Shown here one piece after another: positions 12,663 to 23,590 of a DNA stretch of 64,000 bases. The position numbers and the translations under genes were made by a program. The stretch lies in contig NC_081415.1 in the NCBI RefSeq assembly GCF_030272615.1, positions 373,717,009-373,781,008 of the forward strand. Reading direction: 5' to 3'. The notes under the pieces were generated by a model, which ran no database searches, was not told the DNA's origin, and saw only the letters and a list, made by a program, of their open reading frames with translations. This stretch comes from Cryptomeria japonica. Taxonomy: Eukaryota; Streptophyta; Pinopsida; Cupressales; Cupressaceae. The first letter of the stretch is position 1; every line of letters starts with the position of its first letter.

Positions 12663-15600
12663 ACTAGGTACAGAATCTCTTTAGATGCATGATATTCATG
12701 GGCTCATCCAAATGATCTCCTTCAGGTGTAGCCAATTGATAGGCTCTTGATCCATATTTTGCAGTGATAAGATAGGGTCCAAGCGAATTAGGCTCAAATT
12801 TTCCTTTCTTCTCACAATCCTAAAGATTCTTTTGATTGTCCATAAGAACTAGGTCACCAATGTCAAATTCTGAGGTTCTGACTTTCTTGTTGTAGCTTAG
12901 TCGTAGGCAATTCTGATATACTCAGAGATGATTTAAGGCTTTAAGATGCCTTTCATCTAGCAGTTCCAACTCTTGCAGTCTGGCCACTCTGTATTCCTCA
13001 TCAGGAAGGATGTTCTGCAGTGATACTCGAAGCAAGGGGATCTCAATCTCAAGGGGGAGAACGACTTCAAAACTGAAGACTAGGGAGTATGGAGTAGCTC
13101 CTGTGGGGGTACGAATGCTTATGCAGTAGGCCAGAGGGCGGGATGGAGTTGCAAGTCTCAATCACAACCAACTTCATTGATTGTTTTCTTAAGGATCTTA
13201 ATAAGGATTTTATTTGAAGCCTCAGCTTGACCATTACCTTTCAGGTAGTAGGGGGTGGAAAAGCGGTGTTGGATGGAAAACTTCTGGCATAATTCTTTAA
13301 CATCCTAATTTTTCAAAGGTCTACCATTGTTTGTTATGACCACTTTAGGAATTCCATAACGACATATTAGGTAATTCAGGATGAACTTGGAGATTTGTTT
13401 GCCAGTGGTGAAAGTGAGTGGTATAGCTTCCACCCACTAAGTGAAGTATTTTGTGGTGGTTATTATGAATTTATGTCCATTAGATGAGGTGGGGTGGATT
13501 TTTCCTATGAGATCGATCCCCCACTAAGAGAAGGGCCAAGGTGTGATAAACGACTGCAAGTCTTGAGAAGGCTCATGGATCTTGTCATCATGATTCTGAG
13601 AAGGGATACATTTCTTCACATACTGATATGCATCTTCTTCTATTGTTGGCTAGTAGTATCTTGTGTGCAAGAGCTTCTTATCTAGAGTAAGGCCACTTGA
13701 GTGTGCTCCACAAATACCTTCGTGCACTTCACATAGTGCCCATTCAGCCTCTTTGTTTAAACACCTTAGGAGGGTTCTGTCCAAATGCCTTCGAAATAGA
13801 GTACACCAAGGATAGTGTAGCAAGTAGATCAACTAATGAAGGTTTGTTGATGGGTTTTAGTGAGGTGAGGGGGGATGATATCGTGAAGGTAGATGAAGGT
13901 TTCTTTGTACCATGGGGAATCAGAACCAATGAGGACACACACCATTTTCGAGTTGAGGACATCATATTTTGGTACTAGGAGCTGCTCAACCAAAAAATCA
14001 CACTTCTAACTATTTTTGGGCATCCGCAAGAGGGAGCCAATTGTATCCATTGGGTCGATAGCTCTGTTGTTTGTTCTAGGAACTTGGTCAAACTAAATGA
14101 AAGTGAAATGATGCTTAAGATATTCAACCATGCTATGATAAGGGAGCAACTTGTCATCCTTTATCTGATACTCATCGTTAGCTTTCTTTATGACAAGTTG
14201 GGAATCATTGTATACTTGTAGTTTTGTGATCTTCCATTGAATAGCCAGACGGAGTCTAGTAATGAGAGTTTCATACTTTGTAATGTTGTTGGTGTAGGCA
14301 AAGTCTATCTTGTAGGACTTAGTGATGCAATCTCCTTATGGTGCGACTAGTGATATACCTTCCCCCAATCCATGTTGTGTGCAAGAGCCATCAAAGTATA
14401 ACTGCCATTTTGTAGATGTGGTGACAGTCATGACAACATCATTAGGAAATTCTGCTATAAGGGGGTGATCACCTTGAAGTGGGGCGTCAACCAATTAATC
14501 GGCTATTATGTCCCTTGATTATTTTTTGTCTATGTACTCAATGTCAAATTCACTCAGGAGCATTACCCATTTTGTTGTTCATCTTACGAGAGCATCTTTA
14601 GACAACAACTATTTGAGGGGATCAATCTTCGCTATCAGTTTGGTCTTGTTGTTGAGCATATAGTGACTTAGTTTCTGAGTGTTGAAGACCACTACAAGGC
14701 AAGCTCTTTTTATGGGAGTATAGTTATGTTCATATCCAATAAGGTGTGGTTGATGTAGAATATTGCATGCTCTTTGCCTTTGTCATCCATTTATGTTGAT
14801 AATGCCCCTAGTGCAGCTATAGTTACCGATATGTACAAGAAGAGGGGTTGTCTTGGAATAGGTGGCATCAAAACTAGAGGGGAGGCCAAGTATTTTTCCA
14901 ATTTGTCAAAGGCATTTAGACATAGGTAGTCCCACTTGAATCTGGTATCTTTATGTAGGAGGTGGGCAAATGGATGACACTTATCTGCAAGTTGTGCAAT
15001 GAACTGACGGATGGATTGAAGTTTTCCTTGGAGATTGTGAAGTTGTCTGAGTGTCCTAGGAGGAGGCATTTTCATGATCTCTTTGACTTTGGTCGGGTCC
15101 ACTTCTATTCCTCTGCGAGAGAATATGAATCCCAACAACTTTCTCGATGTGACCCCAAAGACACATTTCTTAGGGTTAAGATGCAACTTATACTTTTCAA
15201 GTTTGTCAAATATTTTTCTTAAGACAGGAATGTGCTCCTCTTGTTTTAGACTTGCCTAGAAGATTATCCACATAATCATCCATAATGTTGTATAGAAGGT
15301 CATGGAAGATGGTTGTCATGGCTCTTTGATATGTTTCTCCTACATTATTTAAACCAAAGGGCATGAATTGATAGCAAAGGTGCCCCAAGGAGTTATGAAT
15401 GTTGTTTTATGTTGGTCTTATTTTGTGATCCTTATCTGATTGTATCCAGAGAATCCATCCGTTAAGGAGAGCATCTCGTGTCCAGCTATGAGGTCTACAA
15501 TCATGTCTATATTTGGTAAGGTAAATTCATCTTTCAGACATGCTTTGTTGAGGTCTTTGAAGTCTTTGCAAATCCTAATGCCCCCAGTGGGCTTGCCAAT

Positions 15601-15838
15601 GGGTACAATGTTTGAAACCCACTCAGGATAGTCAATGGGTTTAATGAATCCAACATCTAGAATTTTCCAAAGTTATGCTTTAATTGAGAGGGCAACTTGT
15701 GGATGCATCTTGTGTAGCTTCTTTTTAATTAAGTTAGCATCTGGTCCGACAACAAGATTATGGACTACCAATTTTGGGTGAAGGCTAAGAATGTCAACGT
15801 AAGACCAGGCAAATTTGTTTTGTGTGTCTTGTAGGAAA
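12663..15838 (-). pseudogene. Element 1 pol remnant: RT - RNase H - RNase H - integrase
   Basis: Pieces in order on the minus strand: RT with 'FMPFGLNNVGETYQRAMTTI' followed by a DDYVD active-site block (15206-15388); RT thumb and connection (14791-15186); a second RNase H with its 'DGS' site near 14371-14400; the integrase HHCC finger with 'HEGICGAHSSG' (13650-13832); and the integrase C-terminal part with 'RTPTGATPYSLVF' (12922-13161). All align with the intact polyprotein at 49081-56559, but frameshifts and stops are frequent. The upstream end is cut in the region matching 'FAWSYADMPGLDPD' by the copia insertion. Confidence 0.9.
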
Positions 15839-16190
15839 TGTTAGTCATTGTTGTTGTCATTGATGCCAACATATTCCTATGTATTGCTCCGGTGATTGCA
15901 AATTGGGAAGATCTTATGATCCGGTTTGCAGTGTTGTTTTGATGATCATTGTTTTACAAAGTTCAGTATATCCTCCAGTATATTCCGGTGTGATCAGATC
16001 TTGTGCTAAGTTTTTGGGATATTGTTTGGGATGGTCTTGTGTATCTCCATTTCAAATGGATCGTGATTTGGTGATCCACAAGTTATCTTTCTTCGTGATA
16101 GTTGTTGATTGGTTGTGTTCTCGAACTTTCAGACGTTGACAGATGAAGATTTGATAAGTGGTGTTGGTGCAACTTTGTTTCTAATGATTC

Positions 16191-16653
16191 TATGAGATTT
16201 TGCCAAGATCAAGAGGCAATGGAAAGCACAAATAAGAGAGAACAAAATAGATGATAGAAATAAATTGTATCCTATCAAGATGAAAAATATGATCAACTGG
16301 ATCATTAAGCATTACATACAATGAATATGAGCCTGCTTATATAGGCAAGGCTATATGGATATGTGAGCACACAAACATGACATGTGGCTCAATAAGAAAC
16401 AGGGTAGGTAGGAAATAGGTGTGGGTAGGTAGGAGAAACACTATAATATTCCACATGAGGTGGATTACCCACTGAATGTGGAGTGTAACAACAAGATCAA
16501 CACCATAAAAGGTGGAAATTCTCCTACACACACTATCCCAATGTGGCACAAACACCCAAGTGTCTCATACCCAAACTACTATGAAATGCATTTCCTAAGT
16601 AAACTTAAGTAAAGTGTAATAATATCCAAGATGAATAATTATTTACACCAACA
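16191..16653 (-). repeat. 3' LTR of the non-autonomous copia element
   Basis: On the minus strand it begins TGTTGGTGTAAATAATTATT and ends AATCTCATA. The terminal CA seen in the 5' LTR copy has become TA, which explains the apparent shift of the target duplication. TATA box TATATAAG at 16336-16343 (minus). Confidence 0.9.
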
Positions 16654-16662
16654 CCCCTCCTT
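16654..16662 (-). other. Polypurine tract of the non-autonomous element
   Basis: AAGGAGGGG on the minus strand directly abuts the LTR start TGTTGG, as required for plus-strand priming. Confidence 0.8.
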
Positions 16663-16877
16663 AAGTGCAACTTAGGGGAATGCACTTAAGTCTACAATGC
16701 AACTAAGCAATGCAAGATGGGTCCCGACTACTAGGCCATGTTAGGTACCCATGTACAAATGCAAATGCATGCAAACCAATGCAATGAAATCTCTCACAAA
16801 GTGGGGAAAGAGAGAAAAACCCAATGGGAAAAAACCCTCCCCCAAAAGAGAGATGAAAAACTAGATACAAAGAACTC

Positions 16878-18260
16878 TCATAGAAGTATGTGAAGGACAA
16901 AACCCCATGTGAGGAAAAAGTCCCCCCCATATGAGAGAAGAAGAGAAGCTAGGAAGCCCCCCCTCAATGTTGAATCTGCACCAATGATAGAAGCTTGATG
17001 TATGAAGAAACTTCTCCACGAACGTCGAACAACATTCCTCCCCTTAGGAAGAAACAAAACCAAAGGTGTATCCATGAAGTCTCCCCAATCATGAAGGGAA
17101 GATGTATGAAGAAAGCTCATGATGAAAGGAATCTCTAAAAATTGATCAAGTGTCCCCATGTTGATGTTGAAAGATACCCCCTCCAAAGGTAGTAAACTGT
17201 GCCACACTGCTGAAAAAGGCACCCCAAGATCTAGTGGAGATGGATGTAGAACATGTCCCAAAGACTCACATTTCTCCTCAAAAGTTAAAGAGACCTCCTC
17301 CAACTGCTGTACATAAGTATCCACAATCATGTCAACCTCGAAAGAATGATCATGTAGAGAATGAACAAGAGGGTCAAAGTGTTCCCTTGCAACAATTGAA
17401 GAAGGATCACCTTCATCAAAGAGAAGATGAATGTCATCAATGATGTCTCCCAAATCTGCAATGTAGGATTCCATAAATAAACCTACAATGTCTGTCAAGT
17501 AATCATCCCATGAATCTGAAGTTGGAAGACAATGAATATCCTGCTGCACTGAATCACATGAAGGCAAAACTGTCACACTATCCGCATCATCAGGTGCAAT
17601 AAGTGATGTGATATCAATATGAGGAGATGAAATACAAGACTCAAGAACGGGTTCACATGTGAGAATCCCCATGTTCAAGTGCCCAAAGTTCTCCTCAAAA
17701 TCTGAACCATCACAAGAAGTGTGATCATCATGTGTAGAATCATCAAATGTGAAATCATCATCATCAACAAAATCTGAAAAGGAGTATAACCGAGATGCAT
17801 GATCAACCACCCCAGTCGCAATGATAGCTCTAGTCTCCAAGTTTTTAATGAAAACTGACTCAGGTGTGAACTCCACAACTCTCTTAGTTGCGCCATGTGT
17901 GATTTGATAGATAGAAAGGAGATTGTTTGTCAAGTGGGATACACACAACACATTATTGAAGGAGTTATCCCCAATGTCAATAGATCCTTTCCCAATCACA
18001 TCCATGTATGTATGATTGCCCATCAAAATCTGCGGCATGGTGCAAGGCTCAAATGTAGAGAACATAGACTGCGAAGATGCCATATGATGAGAAGCCCCTG
18101 AATCTAGAAGCCATCTCTCTGAATCATGACTGATAGTAGCACATAGAGCTTTTCCTTTTCTTGTCCCAAAAGAGTGAGTCTTCCCACTTGTAGAAGCCAT
18201 GAATGCTTTCCCTTTTCCTTTTGAATGTGAGGAAGTGGAAGTTGATGAATCATCCTTCTT
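16878..18260 (-). CDS. Protease-like ORF with long acidic tail of unknown function
   Basis: The frame continues in phase from gag after a single TAG (18261-18263); the first internal ATG is at 18198-18200, giving 440 residues. Near its start is a copia-type aspartic protease with 'RWLLDSGASHHMAS' (catalytic DSGA). It is followed by the usual fold region with 'GKGSIDIGDNSFNNVLCVSH'. A short 'FEENFGHLNMGIL' resembles the start of the copia pre-integrase region. From there about 270 residues are acidic, rich in Asp, Ser, His and Leu, and match nothing I recognise. Integrase and RT are absent. The protease would cut Gag in virus-like particles; the tail's role is unknown. The frame is open throughout, which suggests recent selection or recent origin. 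Confidence 0.75.
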   Translation of the reverse strand, partial: KKDDSSTSTSSHSKGKGKAFMASTSGKTHSFGTRKGKALCATISHDSERWLLDSGASHHMASSQSMFSTFEPCTMPQILMGNHTYMDVIGKGSIDIGDNSFNNVLCVSHLTNNLLSIYQITHGATKRVVEFTPESVFIKNLETRAIIATGVVDHASRLYSFSDFVDDDDFTFDDSTHDDHTSCDGSDFEENFGHLNMGILTCEPVLESCISSPHIDITSLIAPDDADSVTVLPSCDSVQQDIHCLPTSDSWDDYLTDIVGLFMESYIADLGDIIDDIHLLFDEGDPSSIVAREHFDPLVHSLHDHSFEVDMIVDTYVQQLEEVSLTFEEKCESLGHVLHPSPLDLGVPFSAVWHSLLPLEGVSFNINMGTLDQFLEIPFIMSFLHTSSLHDWGDFMDTPLVLFLPKGRNVVRRSWRSFFIHQASIIGADSTLRGGFLASLLLSYGGDFFLTWGFVLHILL

Positions 18261-19154
18261 CTAGACATTAGGCAAATCAATGTTATGCTTTTTGAGGATA
18301 TGTGTGAGCTCATCAATCTTCTTAGAATGGAAACAACGCTCCTCATGACCAACCTTTTTACAATAGGCACAAGTAGGTCTCTCCTTCTTTGGTGAATTAT
18401 CCCTCTTGGAAGAGGATGTATCTCCTTGTTGTGGAGAGGATGATGCTTTGTCCTTAGGCTTTGATTGCCATTTCTTCTTGTTTGAGTTGTCCTTTCCTTG
18501 ATTTCCTTTGTTCCCTTGATTTGCCACTAATGCTTGAGACTTAGAAGCCTTAAGAATGCCCATGCTTATCAACTTAGTTTGTTCCATCATCAACATTTCA
18601 TTGAAAGCATCAAATGTAGGCATTGTGTAGCTTGAACCCATTGTCATCCTATGGGTTTGGAAACTAGAAACAAATGTTGCATATTCTTGTGGAAGCTTGC
18701 CTATCAAGTTGAATATCAATTGAGTATCCTTCTTATCAATGCCACAATATTTGAGTTGTGCCCTCAACTCATTTGCCTTAGTGACATAATCTTGTATAGT
18801 ATCGATTTTCTTGGGATCTAACATGGTGAGATCACTATCAATCTGATATCCCCTAATCTCATCAACTTGACCATACAAGTCTTGAAACTTTTTCCAAGCA
18901 TCCTTGATTAGAGTACACTTCTCAATATGAAAAATGAGATCCTTTGATACATACTTTCTTAAGGCACCAATTGCCATGATATTTTTAGTGAGCCAATCCA
19001 AGTGACCAACTGGATCAACCTTAGGATCAACAGGAGAAACAATAGTTCCATCAATGTAATGAGTTAGTCCTTTTTCCACAAGTTTACTCCATGCATCAAT
19101 TTTCCAAGTAGCATAATTATGAGGAGTTAAGAGAGGAAACTTAGAAGAACCCAT
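18261..19154 (-). CDS. Gag of the non-autonomous copia element
   Basis: Start chosen at the ATG complementary to 19152-19154 (MGSSKFPLLTPHNYATWKID); upstream codons in frame have no ATG. It contains the plant copia gag features: 'NYATWK' near the start, 'IQDYVTKANELRAQLKYCGI' in the middle, 'LIFNLIGKLPQEY', a lysine- and serine-rich linker, and one zinc knuckle 'CAYCKKVGHEERC' (C-x2-C-x4-H-x4-C). Gag forms the particle and packages RNA. The frame ends at a TAG and protease follows in the same frame, so either a mutation or readthrough separates them. Confidence 0.9.
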   Translation of the reverse strand: MGSSKFPLLTPHNYATWKIDAWSKLVEKGLTHYIDGTIVSPVDPKVDPVGHLDWLTKNIMAIGALRKYVSKDLIFHIEKCTLIKDAWKKFQDLYGQVDEIRGYQIDSDLTMLDPKKIDTIQDYVTKANELRAQLKYCGIDKKDTQLIFNLIGKLPQEYATFVSSFQTHRMTMGSSYTMPTFDAFNEMLMMEQTKLISMGILKASKSQALVANQGNKGNQGKDNSNKKKWQSKPKDKASSSPQQGDTSSSKRDNSPKKERPTCAYCKKVGHEERCFHSKKIDELTHILKKHNIDLPNV

Positions 19155-19958
19155 AGCAACAAAAAGGAAGGAACACAAAAGCACAAGAGACACCCCCCAA
19201 ATTCACTCAATCAAAGTACCCCCCCAAAAAATGATGATTTTGGCACTTTATACTTAGTGCGTATACAATGGGCCACTTGCAAAACAAGGCAAAGTGGACT
19301 TTTGATTCCAATTTACAACTTCTCAAAAATGAGATCTAAGAGACTTCAACAAATACTGCTAGTGATCTAAACTGAGATCCAAGAAAAATGCAAGTACCAA
19401 ATATGCCAAAAATGGCCAAATACTGAAAGTACTATTTCTACTTAAAATCATTGCAAACAGATGGTAGATTATGAAAGTAGATGAAAAAATATGCACTTCC
19501 AAAAAACATAGCACCTGAAAAGGAGTCCATATGAGCCCAAACGAAGCCTCCAAAGTTGTAAAAATCGGGATTTCGCGATTTCCGAAAAAGCTATATCCAA
19601 AAATAAAAAAAAATCACCACTGTATAGATCATGAAATTCTACCCAAACAAAAAAAAAATGCTCGTAAAAACGAGTCCGGATGAGTGAGACGTCGCTATTT
19701 GAAAATTGTCTGCAAAATTATAATTTCTGGAAAATTTTCGCTGCAGCGTCAAACTTCAAATGCCTCTAGATTTGGCCTCCGAAGTCCAATTTGGATGAAA
19801 CAAAAGGCATAACTGACTTTCTTGGACCTCCTCAATCCAATGGTAACCTCAGATTTGACCCATCAATCTTCAATAATAACCTGCAATAGAAAACTCCAAA
19901 ATACACAATACCAAATAGCATCAATTTCTCTCAATTAGCAAACCAATGACACTCTAAT
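19155..19958 (-). other. Leader of the non-autonomous copia element
   Basis: Untranslated region between PBS and gag ATG (about 800 bases). No gene seen; short A-rich tracts at 19600-19660. It presumably holds packaging signals. Confidence 0.5.
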
Positions 19959-19971
19959 GGCTCTGATACCA
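19959..19971 (-). other. Primer binding site (initiator tRNA-Met type)
   Basis: TGGTATCAGAGCC on the minus strand immediately follows the 5' LTR end. TGGTATCAGAGC is the classic copia PBS complementary to the 3' end of initiator tRNA-Met. Confidence 0.93.
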
Positions 19972-20435
19972 TGTGAGATTTTGCCAAGATCAAGAGGCAA
20001 TAGAAAGCACAAATAAGAGAGAACAAAATAGATGATAGAAATAAACTATATTCTATCAAGATGAAAAATATGATCAACTGGATCATCAAGAATTACATAC
20101 AATGAGTATGAGCCTGCTTATATAGGCAAGGCTATATGGATATGTGAGCACACAAACATGACATGTGGCTCAATAAGAAACAAGGGTAGGTAGGAAATAG
20201 GTGTGGGTAGGTAGGAGAAACAATATAATATTCCACATGAGGTGGATCACCCACTGAATGTGGAGTGTAACAACAAGATCAACACCATAAAAGGTGGAAA
20301 TTCTCCTACACACACTATCCCAATGTGGCACAAACACCCAAGTGTCTCATACCCAAACTACTATGAAATGCATTTCCTAAGTAAACTTAAGTAAAGTGTA
20401 ATAATATCCAAGATGAATAATTATTTACACCAACA
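19972..20435 (-). repeat. 5' LTR of the non-autonomous copia element
   Basis: On the minus strand it starts TGTTGGTG at 20435 and ends AATCTCACA at 19972, next to the PBS. TATA box TATATAAG at 20117-20124 (minus). Followed on the plus strand by the target duplication GATTC. Confidence 0.92.
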
Positions 20436-21320
20436 GATTCTAACGTGCTTGATGATGTTTCCTAGTCATGTCCTATTTTTTTTTTGTCAATCTTCATTGA
20501 TTGTTGTGTGATTTTTTTATGGTTTCTATGAACTGGTGATGATTTTTGTGTTATACAGTTTTTCCTGGTGGTGTAGCGTGTTGCAGTTGATCTTGGCATG
20601 ATTTCTAGTGGAGTTGTGCATTTGGGAATTTGATTTAGGTCCATGCTATTCTATGTAAATCATTATATTGGTCCACTGGTCGATCTTTGTATCATGTGAT
20701 GTAATTTTGTAATTAAGGGTTGAGGGTTTAGCCAACCTTGTTATCAAGGTTCATGAATTGTATATATAGGTGACATATTCATGTAATTTAGGTGTCAATG
20801 TTATGTCTACATTATCAGAGAGTGATGTATGTACAAACAAGAGATTTATCGTTCGCTGTTAAGATTAAGGAGAGATTGGTGTTGCATAGCAGACAGTTGT
20901 GTTTAAGCGGAACTATGATCAGGCATTTGGAGATGCTATTTTTTTAGTTCATTTCTTCTGGATTGTAGTCCAAAACTTATTGTAAGATAGTGAGACTTCC
21001 CTAAGGGTTGTAGCCTTCTAAACCATCGTATTTGAGTGGTGATCTCTAGGTAGTGTGCCTGAATGCATGTGCATTCCCTATTGTAATGTTTTCACATACT
21101 AATGCAAAGCATTATCTTACTATGGGTAGGTTCCCACTGTGGTTTTTCCCTTAACCGGGTTTCCCATGTCAAAATCTTGGTGTTGTGTGTTGTGCTCTCA
21201 ATTTGCTTATCTTTGTTGTTACTGCAATTTATCAGATCTATGTTTTGTTATTAAGTTTGTTAATCTGATGAAGACTGATTTACCCCCTCTCGGTCTTCCT
21301 TCTTGGATGTTGCTAACAAT

Positions 21321-21332
21321 TGGTATTAGAGC
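21321..21332 (+). other. Primer binding site of the large copia element
   Basis: TGGTATTAGAGC two bases after the 5' LTR end. It differs by one C-to-T change from the standard tRNA-Met-complementary TGGTATCAGAGC. Confidence 0.85.
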
Positions 21333-21374
21333 TAGATTCTCTGGTAGAAGCTTAATCGCTTGAGGAGATCCGAG

Positions 21375-23590
21375 ATGGAAGCTCAAGGTGTTATCTTTAA
21401 GAAGGATAGTCTGAGATTTGATGGAAGTAGCTATGCTATATGGAAGAATCAGATGGAAGTGCACTTGAAATGTTTTAGAGAAGATTACTGGAAGATTGCA
21501 AAGAATGCCTATTTTGCTCCTTCAAATGGACAGAATACTCTTGATGAGATCAAGGAAGTTGAACATAATATTAGAGTGAAGGAAACATTGCTTAGTGCCC
21601 TAACTGATTCTAAGATGACAAATGTAATGGGACTTCAGACCGCACATGAGATCTAGGTGAAGCTTGAGATTATGTATGAAGGTGATAAACAAGTGAAGGT
21701 TGCTAAGTTGCAGAGTTTAAAAGGAAAATATGAGGTGTTGAAGATGGGAGATGATGAGAACATACACTCTTTCATGGCTAAGGTGAATGATCTTGTCCTA
21801 GGTGTCAGATGTGTCGGTGGAACCATTGAGGAAGATGAAATTGTTGTTAAGGTGTTGAGATCTTTGCCTCTTGCTTATAAACATAAGGTTGCTGCTATTG
21901 ATGAGATCCAGAGTGTGACTACAATGATAAGAGACATGTTGGTTGGAAAGATTGTTGCATTTGAGTTGAGTGAATTTGGAGAATCACATGGAAAGTCTGA
22001 GACAACATTTAGAGCATCATCATCTGTATCCAATAAGCAAAAGTATGATCTTGATTAATGGAAAATATCTAGATATAAAAGAGAGAGAGAAGAGAGATGG
22101 AAGAGCAAGAAAGAGAGTTGGATGAACTTGAAGCATTGATTTCCTAGAGATTTCCTAAAGGAGCCGATAAATATGATGGAAAGTTCCCTTTGAAATATTT
22201 CTCTTGTAATAAGATAGGACATTTTGCTTCTAGATGCCAAGAGAGAATGGCTAAGTATGACAGGCATGATAAATTTGATAAGCATGATGGGAATTGTAGA
22301 CACCTAAAATTAATGTTTATTTAATTTAAGCCTGTCATCATAATCAACTAATTTAATTGTGTTATTTCTCTTCTTCTTAATGTTAATTTAATCAATCTTG
22401 TCACTATAGTCTAATAATTAATTTATCAAATAAATTAATTATTTCCCCATTCTTCTAAAGTCAACCAAATCATTAAGTCTTCTAAATTCCTCTTAATTAA
22501 ATTAATTCTAATTAATTAACTTAAGTCATGTGATTCCTACAAATCGCTTTTTTCTAATCCCCTCTTAGCCTAATTAATTCTTCCTTAATCATACTTATCA
22601 TTATTCTCCAATTTTATATTCCTCCACTCATGTCACGTCACCTTTGATCCTTTCAAGGGAATTCAAATTCCTTGAATCTCCCCATGCACACCCTTCCCAA
22701 GGAATTTTAAATTCCTTTTCCTTTTCCAATCCCCATGCACACAATATCTAAGGAATTTTTAATTTCATATGCATCCCCCAAGGAATTTTTAATTCCTTTT
22801 ATTCCTCCTAGGTGCATTGGGAACTCTTCCCCGTGTACCTTGAGGAGGGTGGAGACAAGAAATACCTTTATGGAAAATCTCTTGGTCTCCACCCCCCTTG
22901 TCATGTCATTGTCCCTTGATCCATGTGATCTCCTCTCCTCAAATCCCATCCCTCCATTCCTCTTCAATCTTGACCGTCTGTTTTCTTCTATTCACTTCTA
23001 TAAATTGGGGTCTCCATCCCTTCTCTTGATCATCCATAATTCAAGTAATCTTATGCTGCTAATTTGAGTCTATCCATCCATCAAGAGAATCCACATAATA
23101 GCCATATTTGCCCATAATCCATCCTTGAACAATTATCCATCCTCATATCCATCTATTGTTGTGCAACTTGGAGAGCCATCCACATCATATCATTGGACCA
23201 ATCCAAACAAGTCAAGAAGGGGCGCATTATTGGCTTCAACTAGGGTCCAAATCAAAGGAACAAGAGAGACTCCTCTCTTGCAAGGTATAATCTAGTTAGC
23301 TTGTTGTTTTCATTTAGATTTGATGCTTATTTAGATTTGAACTAACATACCAACCTTGCATGAAAGTTTCCCTTGGTTCAAGAATGATAGATATAAAAAT
23401 CATGAGAAGTATGATAAGCCTTACAAGCCTAACTAGAAATATAGGAATCAAAAGAACTATTATTATGTTGTTGATGAAGGTATTACAAATGAAGAATAAG
23501 AAGGAGATGAAGTTGTATTCCTTTCCATTAAGGAAGATGGACCTATACCTATTAATTCCACAAGTTGCACTATTGAGGAGAAAGCTTTAG
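21375..23590 (+). pseudogene. Copia gag, split by a solo LTR
   Basis: ATG at 21375 starts MEAQGVIFKKDSLRFDG; 'SYAIWKNQME' and the gag core continue in one frame to about 22058 with one stop (21654-21656). The knuckle reads 'YFSCNKIGHFASRC': its first Cys codon has become Tyr. At 22294 the frame is cut by the solo LTR (22295-23380) and resumes at 23386 in phase (..DGN / DRYKNHEKYDK..), which shows the gag was continuous before that insertion. The element is dead from stops as well as from the insertion. Confidence 0.88.
22295..23380 (+). mobile_element. Solo LTR of an element 1-type Ty3/gypsy element
   Basis: Starts TGTAGACACCTAAAATTAAT, matching the complement of the element 1 LTR start at 7577. 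It also matches it through the 'ggaaaatctcttggtctcc' block and ends CCCTTGGTTCA. Flanks are GGAAT (22290-22294) and AGAAT (23381-23385), a 5-bp target duplication with one substitution. No internal sequence remains, as expected after recombination between two LTRs. The interrupted copia gag reads through in frame once it is removed. Confidence 0.88.

Larger units (their letters stand above)
6094..15838 (-). mobile_element. Element 1: truncated Ty3/gypsy (Tat-like) retrotransposon
   Basis: In minus-strand order the unit holds a decayed pol (RT, two RNase H domains, integrase; 15838-12663), a long 3' non-coding region with an opposite-strand PMD gene (8412-10440), a polypurine tract (7590-7578) and a 3' LTR (7577-6094). 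The 5' half (5' LTR, gag, protease, first part of RT) is absent because a copia element interrupts pol at 15838/15839. The missing part does not reappear on the far side. The order pol, opposite-strand PMD, PPT, LTR and the PPT sequence itself match element 3, so both belong to one broad family although their LTRs differ. Confidence 0.85.
16191..20435 (-). mobile_element. Non-autonomous Ty1/copia element with gag and protease only
   Basis: Complete 4245-bp insertion on the minus strand: 5' LTR (20435-19972), tRNA-Met-type PBS (19971-19959), gag (19154-18261), protease plus long acidic tail (18260-16878), PPT (16662-16654), 3' LTR (16653-16191). The 5-bp target duplication GATTC is at 16186-16190 and 20436-20440. 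No integrase, RT or RNase H sequence is present, so mobility would need enzymes from another copia element. The LTRs differ at roughly ten positions in 464 bp, so it is fairly recent. Confidence 0.92.
15839..21318 (+). repeat. Copia 5' LTR (about 1.23 kb, interrupted 16191-20440)
   Basis: Starts TGTTAGTCATTG and ends CTAACA just before the PBS. Aligns with the 3' LTR from 26943. The 3' LTR has about 30 extra bases near its start. The two halves, 15839-16190 and 20441-21318, rejoin when the non-autonomous element and one copy of its GATTC duplication are removed. A TATATATA promoter box lies at 20761-20768 (27639-27646 in the 3' LTR). Confidence 0.88.

Noticed and set aside
17234-17443. Plus-strand frame inside the non-autonomous copia element
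   Set aside because: Shadow of the acidic tail ORF on the opposite strand.
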